From an uncultured Lachnospiraceae bacterium (lineage in GTDB: Bacteria > Bacillota > Clostridia > Lachnospirales > Lachnospiraceae): a DNA stretch of 16,145 nucleotides. This document shows positions 7,135-15,257 of the stretch, piece after piece (the stretch's first letter is position 1; each line of letters starts with the position of its first letter). Location of the stretch: the NCBI GenBank assembly GCA_947594335.1, contig CANQEC010000032.1, positions 1-16,145 on the forward strand, written 5' to 3'. Made by a program: the position numbers and the translations under genes. The notes under the pieces were generated by a model that searched no databases, was not told where the DNA came from, and worked only from the letters and a program-made list of their open reading frames with translations.

Positions 7135-8379
7135 TCAGATCAGCGGATACCTGTCGGTCAGCCCTTTTACAAGCTTCTTTGCCTTGCTGCGGGCATCCTC
7201 CGTATCTCCTTCCTTAAGCATCAGCGCGATCGCCTCGGCGATCACCTCCATATCAGCCTCCCCAAGTCCGCGGGACGTCACCGCCGGAGTTCCAAGGCGG
7301 ACGCCGCTTGTAACAAACGCGGACTGCGGATCGTTTGGAATTGTATTTTTGTTGCATGTGATATTGACGGAGTCGAGGAGATGCTCAACCTCTTTTCCTG
7401 TCTTTCCGACGCTCGTCAGATCCACCAGCATCAGGTGATTGTCCGTGCCGCCCGATACGATCCGGATACCGCGGTTCATCAGGCCCCGGCACAGCGCCTT
7501 CGCGTTTTTGACTACATTCTCCTGATACTCTTTATATTCAGGCTGCAGCGCCTCCTTCAGACAGACGGCTTTCGCGGCGATCACATGCATCAGAGGGCCG
7601 CCCTGCGTGCCCGGGAAGATCGCCTTGTCAAAATTCACCTTTTTCGCGAATTCTTTATCGGAAAGAATCATGCCCCCGCGCGGCCCGCGCAGCGTTTTGT
7701 GCGTCGTCGTGGTCGTGACATGGGCATAGGGGATCGGGCTCGGATGCACGCCGGCCGCCACAAGACCGGCAATATGAGCCATATCCACCATCAGATATGC
7801 CCCCACCTCGTCCGCTATCTCGCGGAAACGTTTGAAATCAATAATCCTTGCGTAAGCGCTCGCGCCCGCCACAATCAGCCGCGGTCTGCAGGAAAGCGCG
7901 ATCCTGCGCACTTCATCGTAATCAATCACTCCATTGTCGTTTACGCCATACGGGACCACGTGAAAATACGTGCCCGAAAAATTAGCCGGACTTCCGTGTG
8001 TCAGATGTCCGCCGTGCGCGAGGTTCATTCCCATCACGGTGTCCCCCGCCTTCAGCAGAGCAAAAAAGACCGCCATGTTTGCCTGCGCCCCGGAATGCGG
8101 CTGCACATTCGCGTATGTGCATCCGAAAAGCTCCTTTGCCCTCTCTCTGGCCAGGTGTTCAACCACATCGACGCACTCGCAGCCTCCGTAATATCTCTTT
8201 CCCGGATATCCCTCCGCGTATTTGTTTGTCAGAGGACTTCCCATCGCCGCCATCACTGCTTTTGACACCCAGTTTTCAGACGCGATCAGTTCAATATGGC
8301 TGTTCTGTCGTTCCTGTTCCGCAGCAATCGCATCCGCGATCTCAGGATCCACGGATCTTACTTCTTCCAAAGTATACAT
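7135..8379 (-). CDS. glyA: Serine hydroxymethyltransferase
   Basis: Cytoplasmic PLP enzyme that converts serine and tetrahydrofolate to glycine and 5,10-methylene-tetrahydrofolate, the main source of one-carbon units for purine, thymidylate and methionine synthesis. The 414 residues match the usual bacterial length. Visible landmarks are ELIASEN-type substrate residues (IELIASENWVS, about 29-39), TNKYAEGYPGKRYYGG (51-66), the VDMAHIAGL strand with the PLP-contacting aspartate (D199), the lysine that holds PLP in TTTTTHKTLRGPRGG (K228), and the C-terminal GVRLGTPAVTSRG folate-side segment (359-371). The ATG start has GGAGG seven nt upstream. It is monocistronic, with its own promoter and terminator. 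Nothing is missing or odd in the protein. Confidence 0.98.
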   Translation of the reverse strand: MYTLEEVRSVDPEIADAIAAEQERQNSHIELIASENWVSKAVMAAMGSPLTNKYAEGYPGKRYYGGCECVDVVEHLARERAKELFGCTYANVQPHSGAQANMAVFFALLKAGDTVMGMNLAHGGHLTHGSPANFSGTYFHVVPYGVNDNGVIDYDEVRRIALSCRPRLIVAGASAYARIIDFKRFREIADEVGAYLMVDMAHIAGLVAAGVHPSPIPYAHVTTTTTHKTLRGPRGGMILSDKEFAKKVNFDKAIFPGTQGGPLMHVIAAKAVCLKEALQPEYKEYQENVVKNAKALCRGLMNRGIRIVSGGTDNHLMLVDLTSVGKTGKEVEHLLDSVNITCNKNTIPNDPQSAFVTSGVRLGTPAVTSRGLGEADMEVIAEAIALMLKEGDTEDARSKAKKLVKGLTDRYPLI

Positions 8380-8438
8380 AGTCTCTCCTCCAGTTCACTC
8401 ACTTTTCTGTCCTTATTCCTCTATGCATTGTATTTGCC

Positions 8439-8467
8439 ATCATACTTTGCTTCTGCATAAAAGTCAA
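8439..8467 (-). promoter_or_regulatory. Sigma-A promoter of glyA
   Basis: On the minus strand TTGACT (8462-8467) is followed after exactly 17 nt by TATGAT (8439-8444), each a 5-of-6 match to the vegetative consensus. The predicted start is about 50 nt upstream of the glyA ATG. The short leader shows no terminator or recognisable riboswitch. Two further TTGAC copies lie just upstream of the -35. Confidence 0.8.
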
Positions 8468-8564
8468 GTCAAAAGTCAGTCTTTTGTCAATTGCTGAGGT
8501 TTTATAACATTTTATGTCCGATCATGTCACTAACAAAATTTTTTCAATATCACTCACGCATTAT

Positions 8565-8593
8565 TTGACATTTCGTGTACTTTCATATAGAAT
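8565..8593 (+). promoter_or_regulatory. Sigma-A promoter of the DUF1294 fusion gene
   Basis: A perfect TTGACA (8565-8570), a 17-nt spacer and TAGAAT (8588-8593, 5 of 6) form a near-consensus vegetative promoter. Transcription would begin near 8600, so the ATG at 8600 is too close to be the start and the one at 8639 is favoured. Confidence 0.82.
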
Positions 8594-8625
8594 AGTATTA
8601 TGTTTATAATCATATGGTATACATC

Positions 8626-8633
8626 GAGGAGGA
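8626..8633 (+). promoter_or_regulatory. Ribosome-binding site deciding the DUF1294 start
   Basis: GAGGAGGA sits with its AGGAGG core six nt before the ATG at 8639. The upstream in-frame ATG at 8600 has no such site and lies at the predicted transcription start, so 8639 is chosen. Confidence 0.88.
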
Positions 8634-8638
8634 TTTTT

Positions 8639-9934
8639 ATGAATATCATTTTGATATGCTATGTGATTGTCAGCAATTTGATTGGTTTTCTGATGATGGG
8701 AATTGATAAGTCAAGGGCAAAACGCCGCAGATACCGGATTCCGGAGAGAACTCTGTTTATGACCGCCATCCTCGGAGGCAGCATCGGAGTGCTTATCGGA
8801 ATGCATCTGTTCCGCCACAAAACGCTGCACCGGTCCTTCGTGCTTGGCATACCTCTGATCCTGGTCATACAGGTCATTCTGGTTGGTTCCCTGCTCTCGC
8901 TCAACCGGAAACATATGGAAAGTCCTTCTCAGGCGGTCCGATATGAACTCAACCTGATCCGAAAGCTTGACGAGGATACCATACAATCGTTCGTATCCTA
9001 CGAAAATCTTACCAGTTCGCAGATAATCCCCGGAGAAATCGGGCCGGAGACTGCAGAGGCCATCCGGCTCTTCTTCCGGGATTTCAGATACAAAATCCTT
9101 GATGAGACAATCACAGACGACTTCGCGACGGTCAGTGTCAGCATTACCAATCTTGACACTGCCGCCCTCGCGCGCGACCTCCGCACGAAAATCCTGCAGC
9201 AGTCCGTAAGCATTTACCCGGACTCTGACGCGCTTACCACGACCGGCGATTACTACCGGCTGCTTCTCGATGCGCTGAAACAGAACACCTACAGCCGCGT
9301 CACAACGACCGCGCTTTTCCATCTTGTCAGGGACGAATCGGGATGGACAATCCTTGCGGACGATGAGCTTGAGGATCAGCTTGTGAGCGGCTTCATCACG
9401 AATATCAGCGACCCGTACCTGATCCCCGCGTCCACGGTCCTTGAGGCGTACCTTGAGGCGTTTGACGCGCTCGACGGCCCCCAGTGGAAGGAATACCTCG
9501 GCATCGACGATGTTTTTGCTACCTATAACACAAAATACGCTCCTTTGATCGATGAAGAGTACACGAATCAGATTGCCTCCTGCTACTCCTTTAAAATTCT
9601 CAAATGCCGCAGGGAAGACAGCGTGGTTCTCGCAGATGTGCGCATCACAAGTCTGGATCTCTCCCATGTGCTTTCCTCCTACCGGGATACTCTTCTTGAC
9701 TACGCGTCCACGCTCCAGTCCGTCAAGGACGACCAGATGGCCGCATCAAACGAAATATCGCGCCTCCTTTTGGAAGCGCTTCAGAAAAACAGAAAAACTG
9801 CTTCCACCGATATCACTCTGACAATGACAAACGATGGAAGCACCTGGAATGTCTCATTCGGAGAAGAATTTACCAACGCGCTGATGGGAAATACCTCCGA
9901 CGCGATCAGCAGTTTTACGGCCGGCAAGAACTGA
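8639..9934 (+). CDS. DUF1294 membrane protein fused to a duplicated soluble domain
   Basis: A 431-residue protein; DUF1294 proteins are usually only about 90-150 residues. Residues 1-88 match that family: a first membrane helix (about 1-20), the basic loop GIDKSRAKRRRYRIPERTLF (21-40), a Gly-rich second helix (GGSIGVLIGM), the FRHKTLHRSF motif (58-67) and a third helix (about 68-88). The rest is soluble and contains two copies of one domain, about 108-252 and 262-416. Paired landmarks are RYKIL...VSITNLD with SFKIL...VRITSLD, YRLLLDALKQN with SRLLLEALQKN, and DESGWTI with DGSTWNV. The pattern recalls NTF2-like domains of Gram-positive lipoproteins, but that is inference. Whether this part lies inside or outside the cell depends on how three helices are counted. 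DUF1294 has no settled function. It is the only plus-strand gene, divergent from glyA and convergent with the HD-GYP gene. Confidence 0.88.
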   Translation: MNIILICYVIVSNLIGFLMMGIDKSRAKRRRYRIPERTLFMTAILGGSIGVLIGMHLFRHKTLHRSFVLGIPLILVIQVILVGSLLSLNRKHMESPSQAVRYELNLIRKLDEDTIQSFVSYENLTSSQIIPGEIGPETAEAIRLFFRDFRYKILDETITDDFATVSVSITNLDTAALARDLRTKILQQSVSIYPDSDALTTTGDYYRLLLDALKQNTYSRVTTTALFHLVRDESGWTILADDELEDQLVSGFITNISDPYLIPASTVLEAYLEAFDALDGPQWKEYLGIDDVFATYNTKYAPLIDEEYTNQIASCYSFKILKCRREDSVVLADVRITSLDLSHVLSSYRDTLLDYASTLQSVKDDQMAASNEISRLLLEALQKNRKTASTDITLTMTNDGSTWNVSFGEEFTNALMGNTSDAISSFTAGKN

Positions 9935-9981
9935 GCTGATGCGCAGGCCCGCATAAGAAAACCGCTTTCTGTTTGATCCGC

Positions 9982-10626
9982 TCACTCCTGAAGCAGCGAC
10001 GACACATCGGGATAGTAACGGTCCACAAGCGTCTCAAGATCCTGCACATTCATGATCTTTTTGAGATCCTCGCTGTGGACAACGCGGAGAAACGCGAGAA
10101 AAACCCGCACATCGTAATCCTTTGACTCCTCGATCATCAGATCCACCGCCGTATCGACGTCAAACGATTTCCGGTACGGACGGTTTGAAGTCAGCGCGGC
10201 AAACACATCGCAGACCCGCAGGATTCTCGCCCCGAACGGGATCTCCTCCCGGGTCAGATTTTTGGGATAGCCGGAACCGTCGCAGTTTTCATGATGATGC
10301 CGCACCATCTCCACAATGCTCCGCGGGTACCCCTGCTTTTCCAGGATATCCGCGCCGAAGCTCGCGTGCCAGCGGACATACTTCATTTCCTCGACGGTCA
10401 GAGTCTCCTCCTCATGCCCGTATACGTATTTCGCAAGCTCCAGCTTCCCGATATCATGCAGGAAACCGGCCACGGCCAGCTCATGGCATTCCTCCTGGGA
10501 AAGCCCCAGCTCCCGCGCGACACAGTAAGCCAGGTTGCTGACACAGATGCTGTGCGAAATTTCCTTAGCCACATTGATACGTATGATGGGATACTTTTTT
10601 TTGTATTCCTGAATTGCCTCACTCAT
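9982..10626 (-). CDS. HD-GYP domain phosphohydrolase
   Basis: A 214-residue stand-alone metal-dependent phosphohydrolase. Visible ligands are the early histidine in ISHSICVSNLAYCVA (H25), the HD pair in GFLHDIGKLELAKY (H57, D58), H87 in VRWHASFG, the histidines of RHHHENCDGSGYP (110-121, the HD-GYP signature) and D140 in ILRVCDVFAALTSNRPYRK. The HD-GYP signature points to cyclic-di-GMP or a related cyclic dinucleotide as substrate, but no sensor, REC or GGDEF domain is attached, so the specificity is open. ATG at 10626 overlaps the hemZ stop by 8 nt (ATGAGTGA), with GGGGA four nt upstream. A TTG further upstream at 10650 has no ribosome site. The overlap suggests coupled translation with hemZ. 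The C-terminal 50 residues are a plain helical tail. Confidence 0.87.
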   Translation of the reverse strand: MSEAIQEYKKKYPIIRINVAKEISHSICVSNLAYCVARELGLSQEECHELAVAGFLHDIGKLELAKYVYGHEEETLTVEEMKYVRWHASFGADILEKQGYPRSIVEMVRHHHENCDGSGYPKNLTREEIPFGARILRVCDVFAALTSNRPYRKSFDVDTAVDLMIEESKDYDVRVFLAFLRVVHSEDLKKIMNVQDLETLVDRYYPDVSSLLQE

Positions 10627-12190
10627 GCAGTCCCCGTCTTTTCCTTTCAATCATTTCATCGATCCGCTCAATGTAATTTTTGATGTCCTTTACATTTTCG
10701 ATTCTCTCGATCCTGTCCTTCTCCCACACGATCTTGGTGGAACCCCCGGCTCCCAGCGCGAGGATACTCTGGACCTCTTCCATAATAAGGATGTTGTAGA
10801 TCCCGGCCTTGCCCTCTTTCGCATAGCCCACATTCTCGAAATTTCCGGCCATGTTTTTCTGACGGTACAGATAATACGGACTGTGTCCGGCCGACGCCGC
10901 GAGAGACGCCATCATATCCATGATCTCTTTGTTGTTCGTAAAGGTCAGCTCTTTGTGCTCATCCTTGAACAGGCGAAGTCTCGAGGCGCGCTTGACGGCA
11001 AGAGAATGCACCGTGATGCTGTCCGGGTCGAGCGCGAGCACCTCGTGCATCGTGTGCTCCATCTCATCCTTTCCCTCCCCCGGAAGGCCTGTGATCAGAT
11101 CCATATTGATATTGTCAAACCCCATCGAACGCGCGAGGGCAAACGCCTCCCTGGTCTCCTCGACCGTGTGCTTCCTCCCGATAAAGTCAAGCGTCTTCTG
11201 GTTCATCGTCTGCGGATTGATCGATATCCGGCTGACCTTATGCCTGCGAAGCACCTCCAGCTTTTCGCGCGTGATGCTGTCCGGCCGCCCGGCTTCCACG
11301 GTAAATTCCAGCAGATGGCTGTAGTCAAAGCTCTCCTCAAGCACCGTAAGAAGGCGGTCCATCTGACGGGGTTCGAGCGTCGTCGGCGTCCCTCCCCCGA
11401 TATAGATCGTATTCAGCTTCTTTTCTGCAAACTCCTCCGAAGCGTACGCAATCTCCCGGCACAGCGCGTCAAGGTATGTATCCACCTTGTCCTTCCAGAG
11501 ATGCAGAGGGCTGGAGCTGAAGGAGCAGTACAGGCAGATGCTCGGGCAGAACGGTATCCCGACATACAGACTGTAGCCGTTTTCATAATCAATATCCTTC
11601 AGGATATGCTTTTCCCGGTTCGCGATCGCGATCGCAAGGGCCGTCTTTTCATTGCTCGTATAATAAGTTTCGCGCATAAACCGGGCGATATCCACATTCT
11701 TCCAGCCCGCCTCAAGCAGACTCATGGGAATCTTGGTCGGCCTGATTCCGGTAAGATTTCCCCAGGGAAGATCCTGTCCCGTATGCGCGCGAAGAAGCCT
11801 GTAGAGCATCTGCTTCAGAAGCTTCTTGATCTCCCTGCGGTTTTCCCGTGAATCCGCAGCCAGGGCGCGGGAAGCCGCCTGCGCAGAGTCAGAAACGGGA
11901 AGGTCGTTCCCGCGCAGTTCGCTTCGGCCCGTCTCTTCCCCGATAATGCTGCCGTCAGAATTTATCAGCCGCACAGAAAATGCTGTTGATCCGCCGATCC
12001 CGTCCGCACAGGAACCGCCGTCCGGCTCTTCCCTGGCAAACTGAACGATCACTGTCAGCAGCACATCTTCGTCCGGCGCCTGATCCGGAAGCTTTTCAAA
12101 TACCCGCACCGTCTCCTCCGGATAGAACGCCTTGATCAGAGTATATACATCGTACTCAAAATTTTGCCTGTCTAACTGCACTCTTATCAT
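10619..12190 (-). CDS. hemZ: HemZ-like radical SAM protein (oxygen-independent coproporphyrinogen III oxidase family)
   Basis: Radical SAM protein of 523 residues, near the size of B. subtilis HemZ. The 4Fe-4S-binding cysteines are in CPSICLYC (C215, C219, C222), preceded by YVGIPF. IYIGGGTPT (262-270) is the SAM-binding glycine motif, and LEFTVEAGRPDSIT (294-307) and DLITGLPGEG (364-373) are typical of the HemN/HemW/HemZ group. An N-terminal 200-residue region unlike HemN, ending in the LTGIRPTKIPM segment (146-156), marks the HemZ branch. Family annotation is oxidative decarboxylation of coproporphyrinogen III in anaerobic haem synthesis. No other haem gene is in the window and many Clostridia lack the pathway, so the true substrate may differ. 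A polar stretch (about 55-118) is low in conservation signals. The start is 1 nt after the upstream MBL stop (TAATATG), and the nearest AGAGG is 16 nt away, so translational coupling is likely. Confidence 0.88.
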   Translation of the reverse strand: MIRVQLDRQNFEYDVYTLIKAFYPEETVRVFEKLPDQAPDEDVLLTVIVQFAREEPDGGSCADGIGGSTAFSVRLINSDGSIIGEETGRSELRGNDLPVSDSAQAASRALAADSRENRREIKKLLKQMLYRLLRAHTGQDLPWGNLTGIRPTKIPMSLLEAGWKNVDIARFMRETYYTSNEKTALAIAIANREKHILKDIDYENGYSLYVGIPFCPSICLYCSFSSSPLHLWKDKVDTYLDALCREIAYASEEFAEKKLNTIYIGGGTPTTLEPRQMDRLLTVLEESFDYSHLLEFTVEAGRPDSITREKLEVLRRHKVSRISINPQTMNQKTLDFIGRKHTVEETREAFALARSMGFDNINMDLITGLPGEGKDEMEHTMHEVLALDPDSITVHSLAVKRASRLRLFKDEHKELTFTNNKEIMDMMASLAASAGHSPYYLYRQKNMAGNFENVGYAKEGKAGIYNILIMEEVQSILALGAGGSTKIVWEKDRIERIENVKDIKNYIERIDEMIERKRRGLHE

Positions 12191-12191
12191 A

Positions 12192-12821
12192 TTAATATGG
12201 ATTATACCTCTTTTCGTATCCGATAATTGTCGTCACATCATGGCCGGGATATACCTTGACATCCTCCGGCAGCACATATAACTTTTCGTGGATCGACGCG
12301 CGCAGCGCGGACATGCTCCCTGTCGGCAGATCCGTCCTCCCCACCGAGCAGCAGAAAAGCGTGTCCCCTGAGAACAGCGTCTTCTCCTCCTCAATATAGT
12401 AGCAGGCCCCTCCGGCCGTATGTCCCGGCGTATGAATGACCTGAATGTCAAAACCTGCCAGGTTTACCTTTTCTCCGTCCGCAAACACGCGGTCGGCGGA
12501 GGCGGAAATCCCCCTGCCGATCAGCATCAGAGAGCCGTTCAGCTGCTCATCCTGCATGAGCTCCCTGTCCGCGGCATGGATACAGACCGGTATCCGGTAA
12601 CGCTCTTTCAGCTCCTTCACCGCCCCGATATGGTCAAAATGGCCGTGTGTCAGCAGAATCGCAGCCGGCGCCGCCCCCAGCTCATCGATCCGGCGTATGA
12701 TGCGCGGCGCCTCATCCGCGGGATCAATAATCAGAAGCTCCCTGCTTTCACGGTTCACCGCGAGGTAACAGTTCGTCTGCACCATTCCAAGTACAAGCAT
12801 TTCCAGCTGAAGTTTTCCCAT
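12192..12821 (-). CDS. Metallo-beta-lactamase fold hydrolase (glyoxalase II-like)
   Basis: Cytoplasmic MBL-fold protein of 209 residues, probably a small-molecule thioester or ester hydrolase. Metal ligands are all present: H59, H61, D63 and H64 in LLTHGHFDHIGAV, H134 in HTPGHTAGG, D153 in LFSGDTLF and H194 in VYPGHDVTT. The GRTDLPTGS segment after the third ligand set is common in glyoxalase II-like proteins. It lacks the longer C-terminal substrate domain of true glyoxalase II, so glutathione specificity is unlikely. The ATG at 12821 has AAAGGA seven nt upstream, preferred over an ATG at 12854 that has no site. It lies 93 nt after rel and 1 nt before hemZ; genes of this type sit between rel and hemZ in many Firmicutes. 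Confidence 0.9.
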   Translation of the reverse strand: MGKLQLEMLVLGMVQTNCYLAVNRESRELLIIDPADEAPRIIRRIDELGAAPAAILLTHGHFDHIGAVKELKERYRIPVCIHAADRELMQDEQLNGSLMLIGRGISASADRVFADGEKVNLAGFDIQVIHTPGHTAGGACYYIEEEKTLFSGDTLFCCSVGRTDLPTGSMSALRASIHEKLYVLPEDVKVYPGHDVTTIIGYEKRYNPY

Positions 12822-12914
12822 TCTCTTATCCTTTCCTTTCTGTCCCCGCAGCATTTATCCCACAGCATGCATTTTTGCGCCGGACAGAAAACTGAAGCAG
12901 ACCCGGACGCCGTC

Positions 12915-15218
12915 TCATCCCGCCGTCCTCTCGATATCGATCACGCTCTCCACCTGGCGGATCTTCTCGATCAGATAATTCAGCACATCCCTGTCCGTTA
13001 CATTGAAGGACATGGCAATCGTCGCAATTCCCTGCCTGCTCGTGCGCGTGTTCACCGACATCACGTCAATCCTGCGCTCTGTAAAAATTTTTGTGATATC
13101 GACAAGCAGACCGATCCTGTTGTTTCCGTAGATCACGATCTCCGCGAGATAAAGTCCTTTCCCGCTCCTCTCCTCTTCCTTCTGCCATTCGGCCTCGATC
13201 AGCCTCTCCCGCTCGATCTCCGGGAGATTGATCACATTCACGCAGTCCGTGCGGTGAACCGTAACTCCGCGGCCTCTGGTCACAAATCCCACGATCTCGT
13301 CGCCCGGAATCGGACTGCAGCATTTCGCGAAGCGGACCGAAACATCGTCGATTCCGCGGACCGTGATCCCTCCCGCCGACTTCGTCACCGGCACCGGCAG
13401 GGCATCCTTCGCATTTTGGAAAGCTTCCGCGATCTGCTCGTCGGTGATCGCCTTCCGGTGGTCGCGCTCATAGCCTTCCAGCAGCTTGTTGACAACCTGG
13501 CCTTCTTTCAGTCCTCCGTGTCCGATCGCGGCGAGCACGGAATCCCAGTCCCGAAAGCCGTACTTTGTAAGCACCCGCTCCATATATTCCGGCTTCATCA
13601 GATCCGGAAGCGTCAGCCCTTTTGCCTTGCAGTAGGCCGAGATCAGGTCTTTTCCCTTCAGGATGTTGTCTTCCTTTAACTCCTGCTTGAACCACTGGTT
13701 GATCTTGTTGCGCGCCTGCGCGCTCTTGACGATCTTCAGCCAGTCGCGGCTCGGTCCTTTCGAATTCTGCGATGTGATGACCTCGATGCGGTCGCCGTTC
13801 TGGATCACATAATCGATCGTCACAAGCTTGCCGTTGACGCGGGCGCCGATCATGCGGTTGCCGACGGCGCTGTGGATACTGTAGGCAAAGTCGATCGGCG
13901 TGGAGCCGTTCGGCAGGTTCTTGACGTCTCCGGCCGGCGTAAAGCAGTAAACGCTCTCCTGGAAGACGTCGAGATCGCTCTTTAGGAGGCTGATAAATTC
14001 GCGGTTGTCCGACATCTGCCAGTCAAGCACCTGACGCAGCCAGCTCAGCTTTTCCTCCTCTTTCTTATCCACGCTCTTCTTGCCGTCCGCGGACTCCTTG
14101 TATTTCCAGTGGGCCGCGATACCGTATTCCGCTGTCCGGTGCATCTCAAAGGTACGGATCTGTATTTCAAAAGGCTGGCCGTTCGGCCCGATCAGCGTTG
14201 TGTGGAGCGACTGATACATATTCTGCTTGGGCATCGCGATATAATCCTTGAAGCGGCCCGGGATCGGCTTATACATCTCGTGTATCACGCCGAGCGCAGC
14301 GTAGCAGTCCTTCACCGTGTCCACAATAATGCGCACCGCAAACAGATCGTAAATCTGATCCAGCGTTTTCTGCTGATTCACCATTTTCTTATAGATGCTG
14401 AAAAAATGCTTCACACGCCCGTCAATCTGCGCACGGATGCCGGCCGCCTCGATATGGTGGCTGACCTCCTCCACGATGCCGTTGACAAACGCCTGACGCA
14501 CTTCTTTCTTGATTGCGATCTTCTCGACCAGGTCATAATAGACCTCCGGCTCGAGGTATTTCAGCGACAGATCGTCCAGCTCCACCTTGATTTTTGAAAT
14601 GCCGAGCCGGTGCGCGATCGGCGCGTAGATATCCATCGTCTCGCGCGCCTTTTCCTTCTGCTTCTCCGGGCGCATGTATTTCAGCGTGCGCATGTTGTGC
14701 AGACGGTCCGCCAGCTTGATCAGGATCACGCGGATATCCTTTGCCATCGCGAGGAACATCTTGCGGAGGTTCTCCGCCTGCACCTCCACCTTGTCGGCCG
14801 AATAAGACAGCTGCCCCAGCTTGGTGACGCCGTCCACAAGGAGTTCCACCTCGCTGCCGAATTCCTCGCGGAGTTCCTCCGAGGTCATGACGGTGTCCTC
14901 CACCACATCGTGCAGCAGCCCCGCCACGATCGTCTCCTTGTCGAGCTCGAGATCCGCAAGAATGATCGCGACACACAGAGGATGAATAATATAAGGCTCC
15001 CCGGATTTCCTGCGCTGCTCCTTGTGGGCCTCGTAGGCAATCCGGTAAGCTTTTTCAATCATGGATATATCGTCGGACGGATGGTATTTCCTGACACCCG
15101 CGATCAGCTCGTCATACAGGATATCAGGGCTTGTAAAGTCCTCCATCGTCTTTACATTTGCGTCTACTTTTTTAATCTCATCGATTCGTTCCTGTTTTGT
15201 CTTCGTATCCAAAGGCAT
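12915..15218 (-). CDS. relA: Bifunctional (p)ppGpp synthetase/hydrolase (Rel)
   Basis: Ribosome-associated stringent-response enzyme that makes (p)ppGpp from ATP and GDP/GTP during amino acid starvation and hydrolyses it otherwise. The 767 residues have full domain order: HD hydrolase (about 55-200, with IIHP H79, LLHDVVEDT H103-D104 and KLADRLHNMRTL 168-179), synthetase (about 255-375, with GRFKDYIAMPKQNMYQSLHT and EIQIRTFEMHRTAEYG), TGS (about 423-485), a Cys-rich region (RFAKCCSPIPGDEIVGF, with C659) and a C-terminal ACT domain (about 690-765). The intact HD motif and the RFKD loop, rather than the ExDD of E. coli RelA, indicate a bifunctional long Rel. It lies 39 nt after apt, a conserved pairing in Firmicutes. 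A GTG at 15248 would add ten residues, but the ATG at 15218 has the better ribosome site. Confidence 0.97.
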   Translation of the reverse strand: MPLDTKTKQERIDEIKKVDANVKTMEDFTSPDILYDELIAGVRKYHPSDDISMIEKAYRIAYEAHKEQRRKSGEPYIIHPLCVAIILADLELDKETIVAGLLHDVVEDTVMTSEELREEFGSEVELLVDGVTKLGQLSYSADKVEVQAENLRKMFLAMAKDIRVILIKLADRLHNMRTLKYMRPEKQKEKARETMDIYAPIAHRLGISKIKVELDDLSLKYLEPEVYYDLVEKIAIKKEVRQAFVNGIVEEVSHHIEAAGIRAQIDGRVKHFFSIYKKMVNQQKTLDQIYDLFAVRIIVDTVKDCYAALGVIHEMYKPIPGRFKDYIAMPKQNMYQSLHTTLIGPNGQPFEIQIRTFEMHRTAEYGIAAHWKYKESADGKKSVDKKEEEKLSWLRQVLDWQMSDNREFISLLKSDLDVFQESVYCFTPAGDVKNLPNGSTPIDFAYSIHSAVGNRMIGARVNGKLVTIDYVIQNGDRIEVITSQNSKGPSRDWLKIVKSAQARNKINQWFKQELKEDNILKGKDLISAYCKAKGLTLPDLMKPEYMERVLTKYGFRDWDSVLAAIGHGGLKEGQVVNKLLEGYERDHRKAITDEQIAEAFQNAKDALPVPVTKSAGGITVRGIDDVSVRFAKCCSPIPGDEIVGFVTRGRGVTVHRTDCVNVINLPEIERERLIEAEWQKEEERSGKGLYLAEIVIYGNNRIGLLVDITKIFTERRIDVMSVNTRTSRQGIATIAMSFNVTDRDVLNYLIEKIRQVESVIDIERTAG

Positions 15219-15220
15219 CT

Positions 15221-15230
15221 GATCACCACC
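15221..15230 (-). promoter_or_regulatory. Ribosome-binding site deciding the rel start
   Basis: On the minus strand GGTGGTGATC differs from the anti-Shine-Dalgarno complement GGAGGTGATC at one position, and its GGTGG core is seven nt before the ATG at 15218. For the alternative GTG at 15248 the best match is GGAAAG, twelve nt away inside the apt end. Confidence 0.7.
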
Positions 15231-15257
15231 CTGCTCCCGGCCGGTCACCCCGGCGCG

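Noticed and set aside
8600..8638. Upstream ATG at 8600 as start of the DUF1294 gene
   Set aside because: It lies at the predicted transcription start and has no ribosome site, while the ATG at 8639 has AGGAGG at ideal spacing.
9935..9981. Bidirectional terminator between the DUF1294 and HD-GYP genes
   Set aside because: Small hairpins exist (ATGCG/CGCAT and AGAAA/TTTCT), but neither strand has a proper T-tract after a stable stem, so I do not call one.
10625..11851. Long plus-strand open frame of about 408 codons opposite hemZ
   Set aside because: It is antisense to a fully recognisable radical SAM gene, has no ribosome site or familiar motif, and is rich in Arg/His/Leu as expected from the complement of a GC-rich gene.
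12822..12914. Promoter or terminator in the rel-MBL gap
   Set aside because: No stem with T-tract and no credible -35/-10 pair is seen, so the 93 nt look like plain intra-operon spacer.
12420..13679. Plus-strand open frame of about 419 codons across the MBL and rel genes
   Set aside because: It crosses two well-supported genes and the gap between them on the opposite strand and encodes no recognisable domain.
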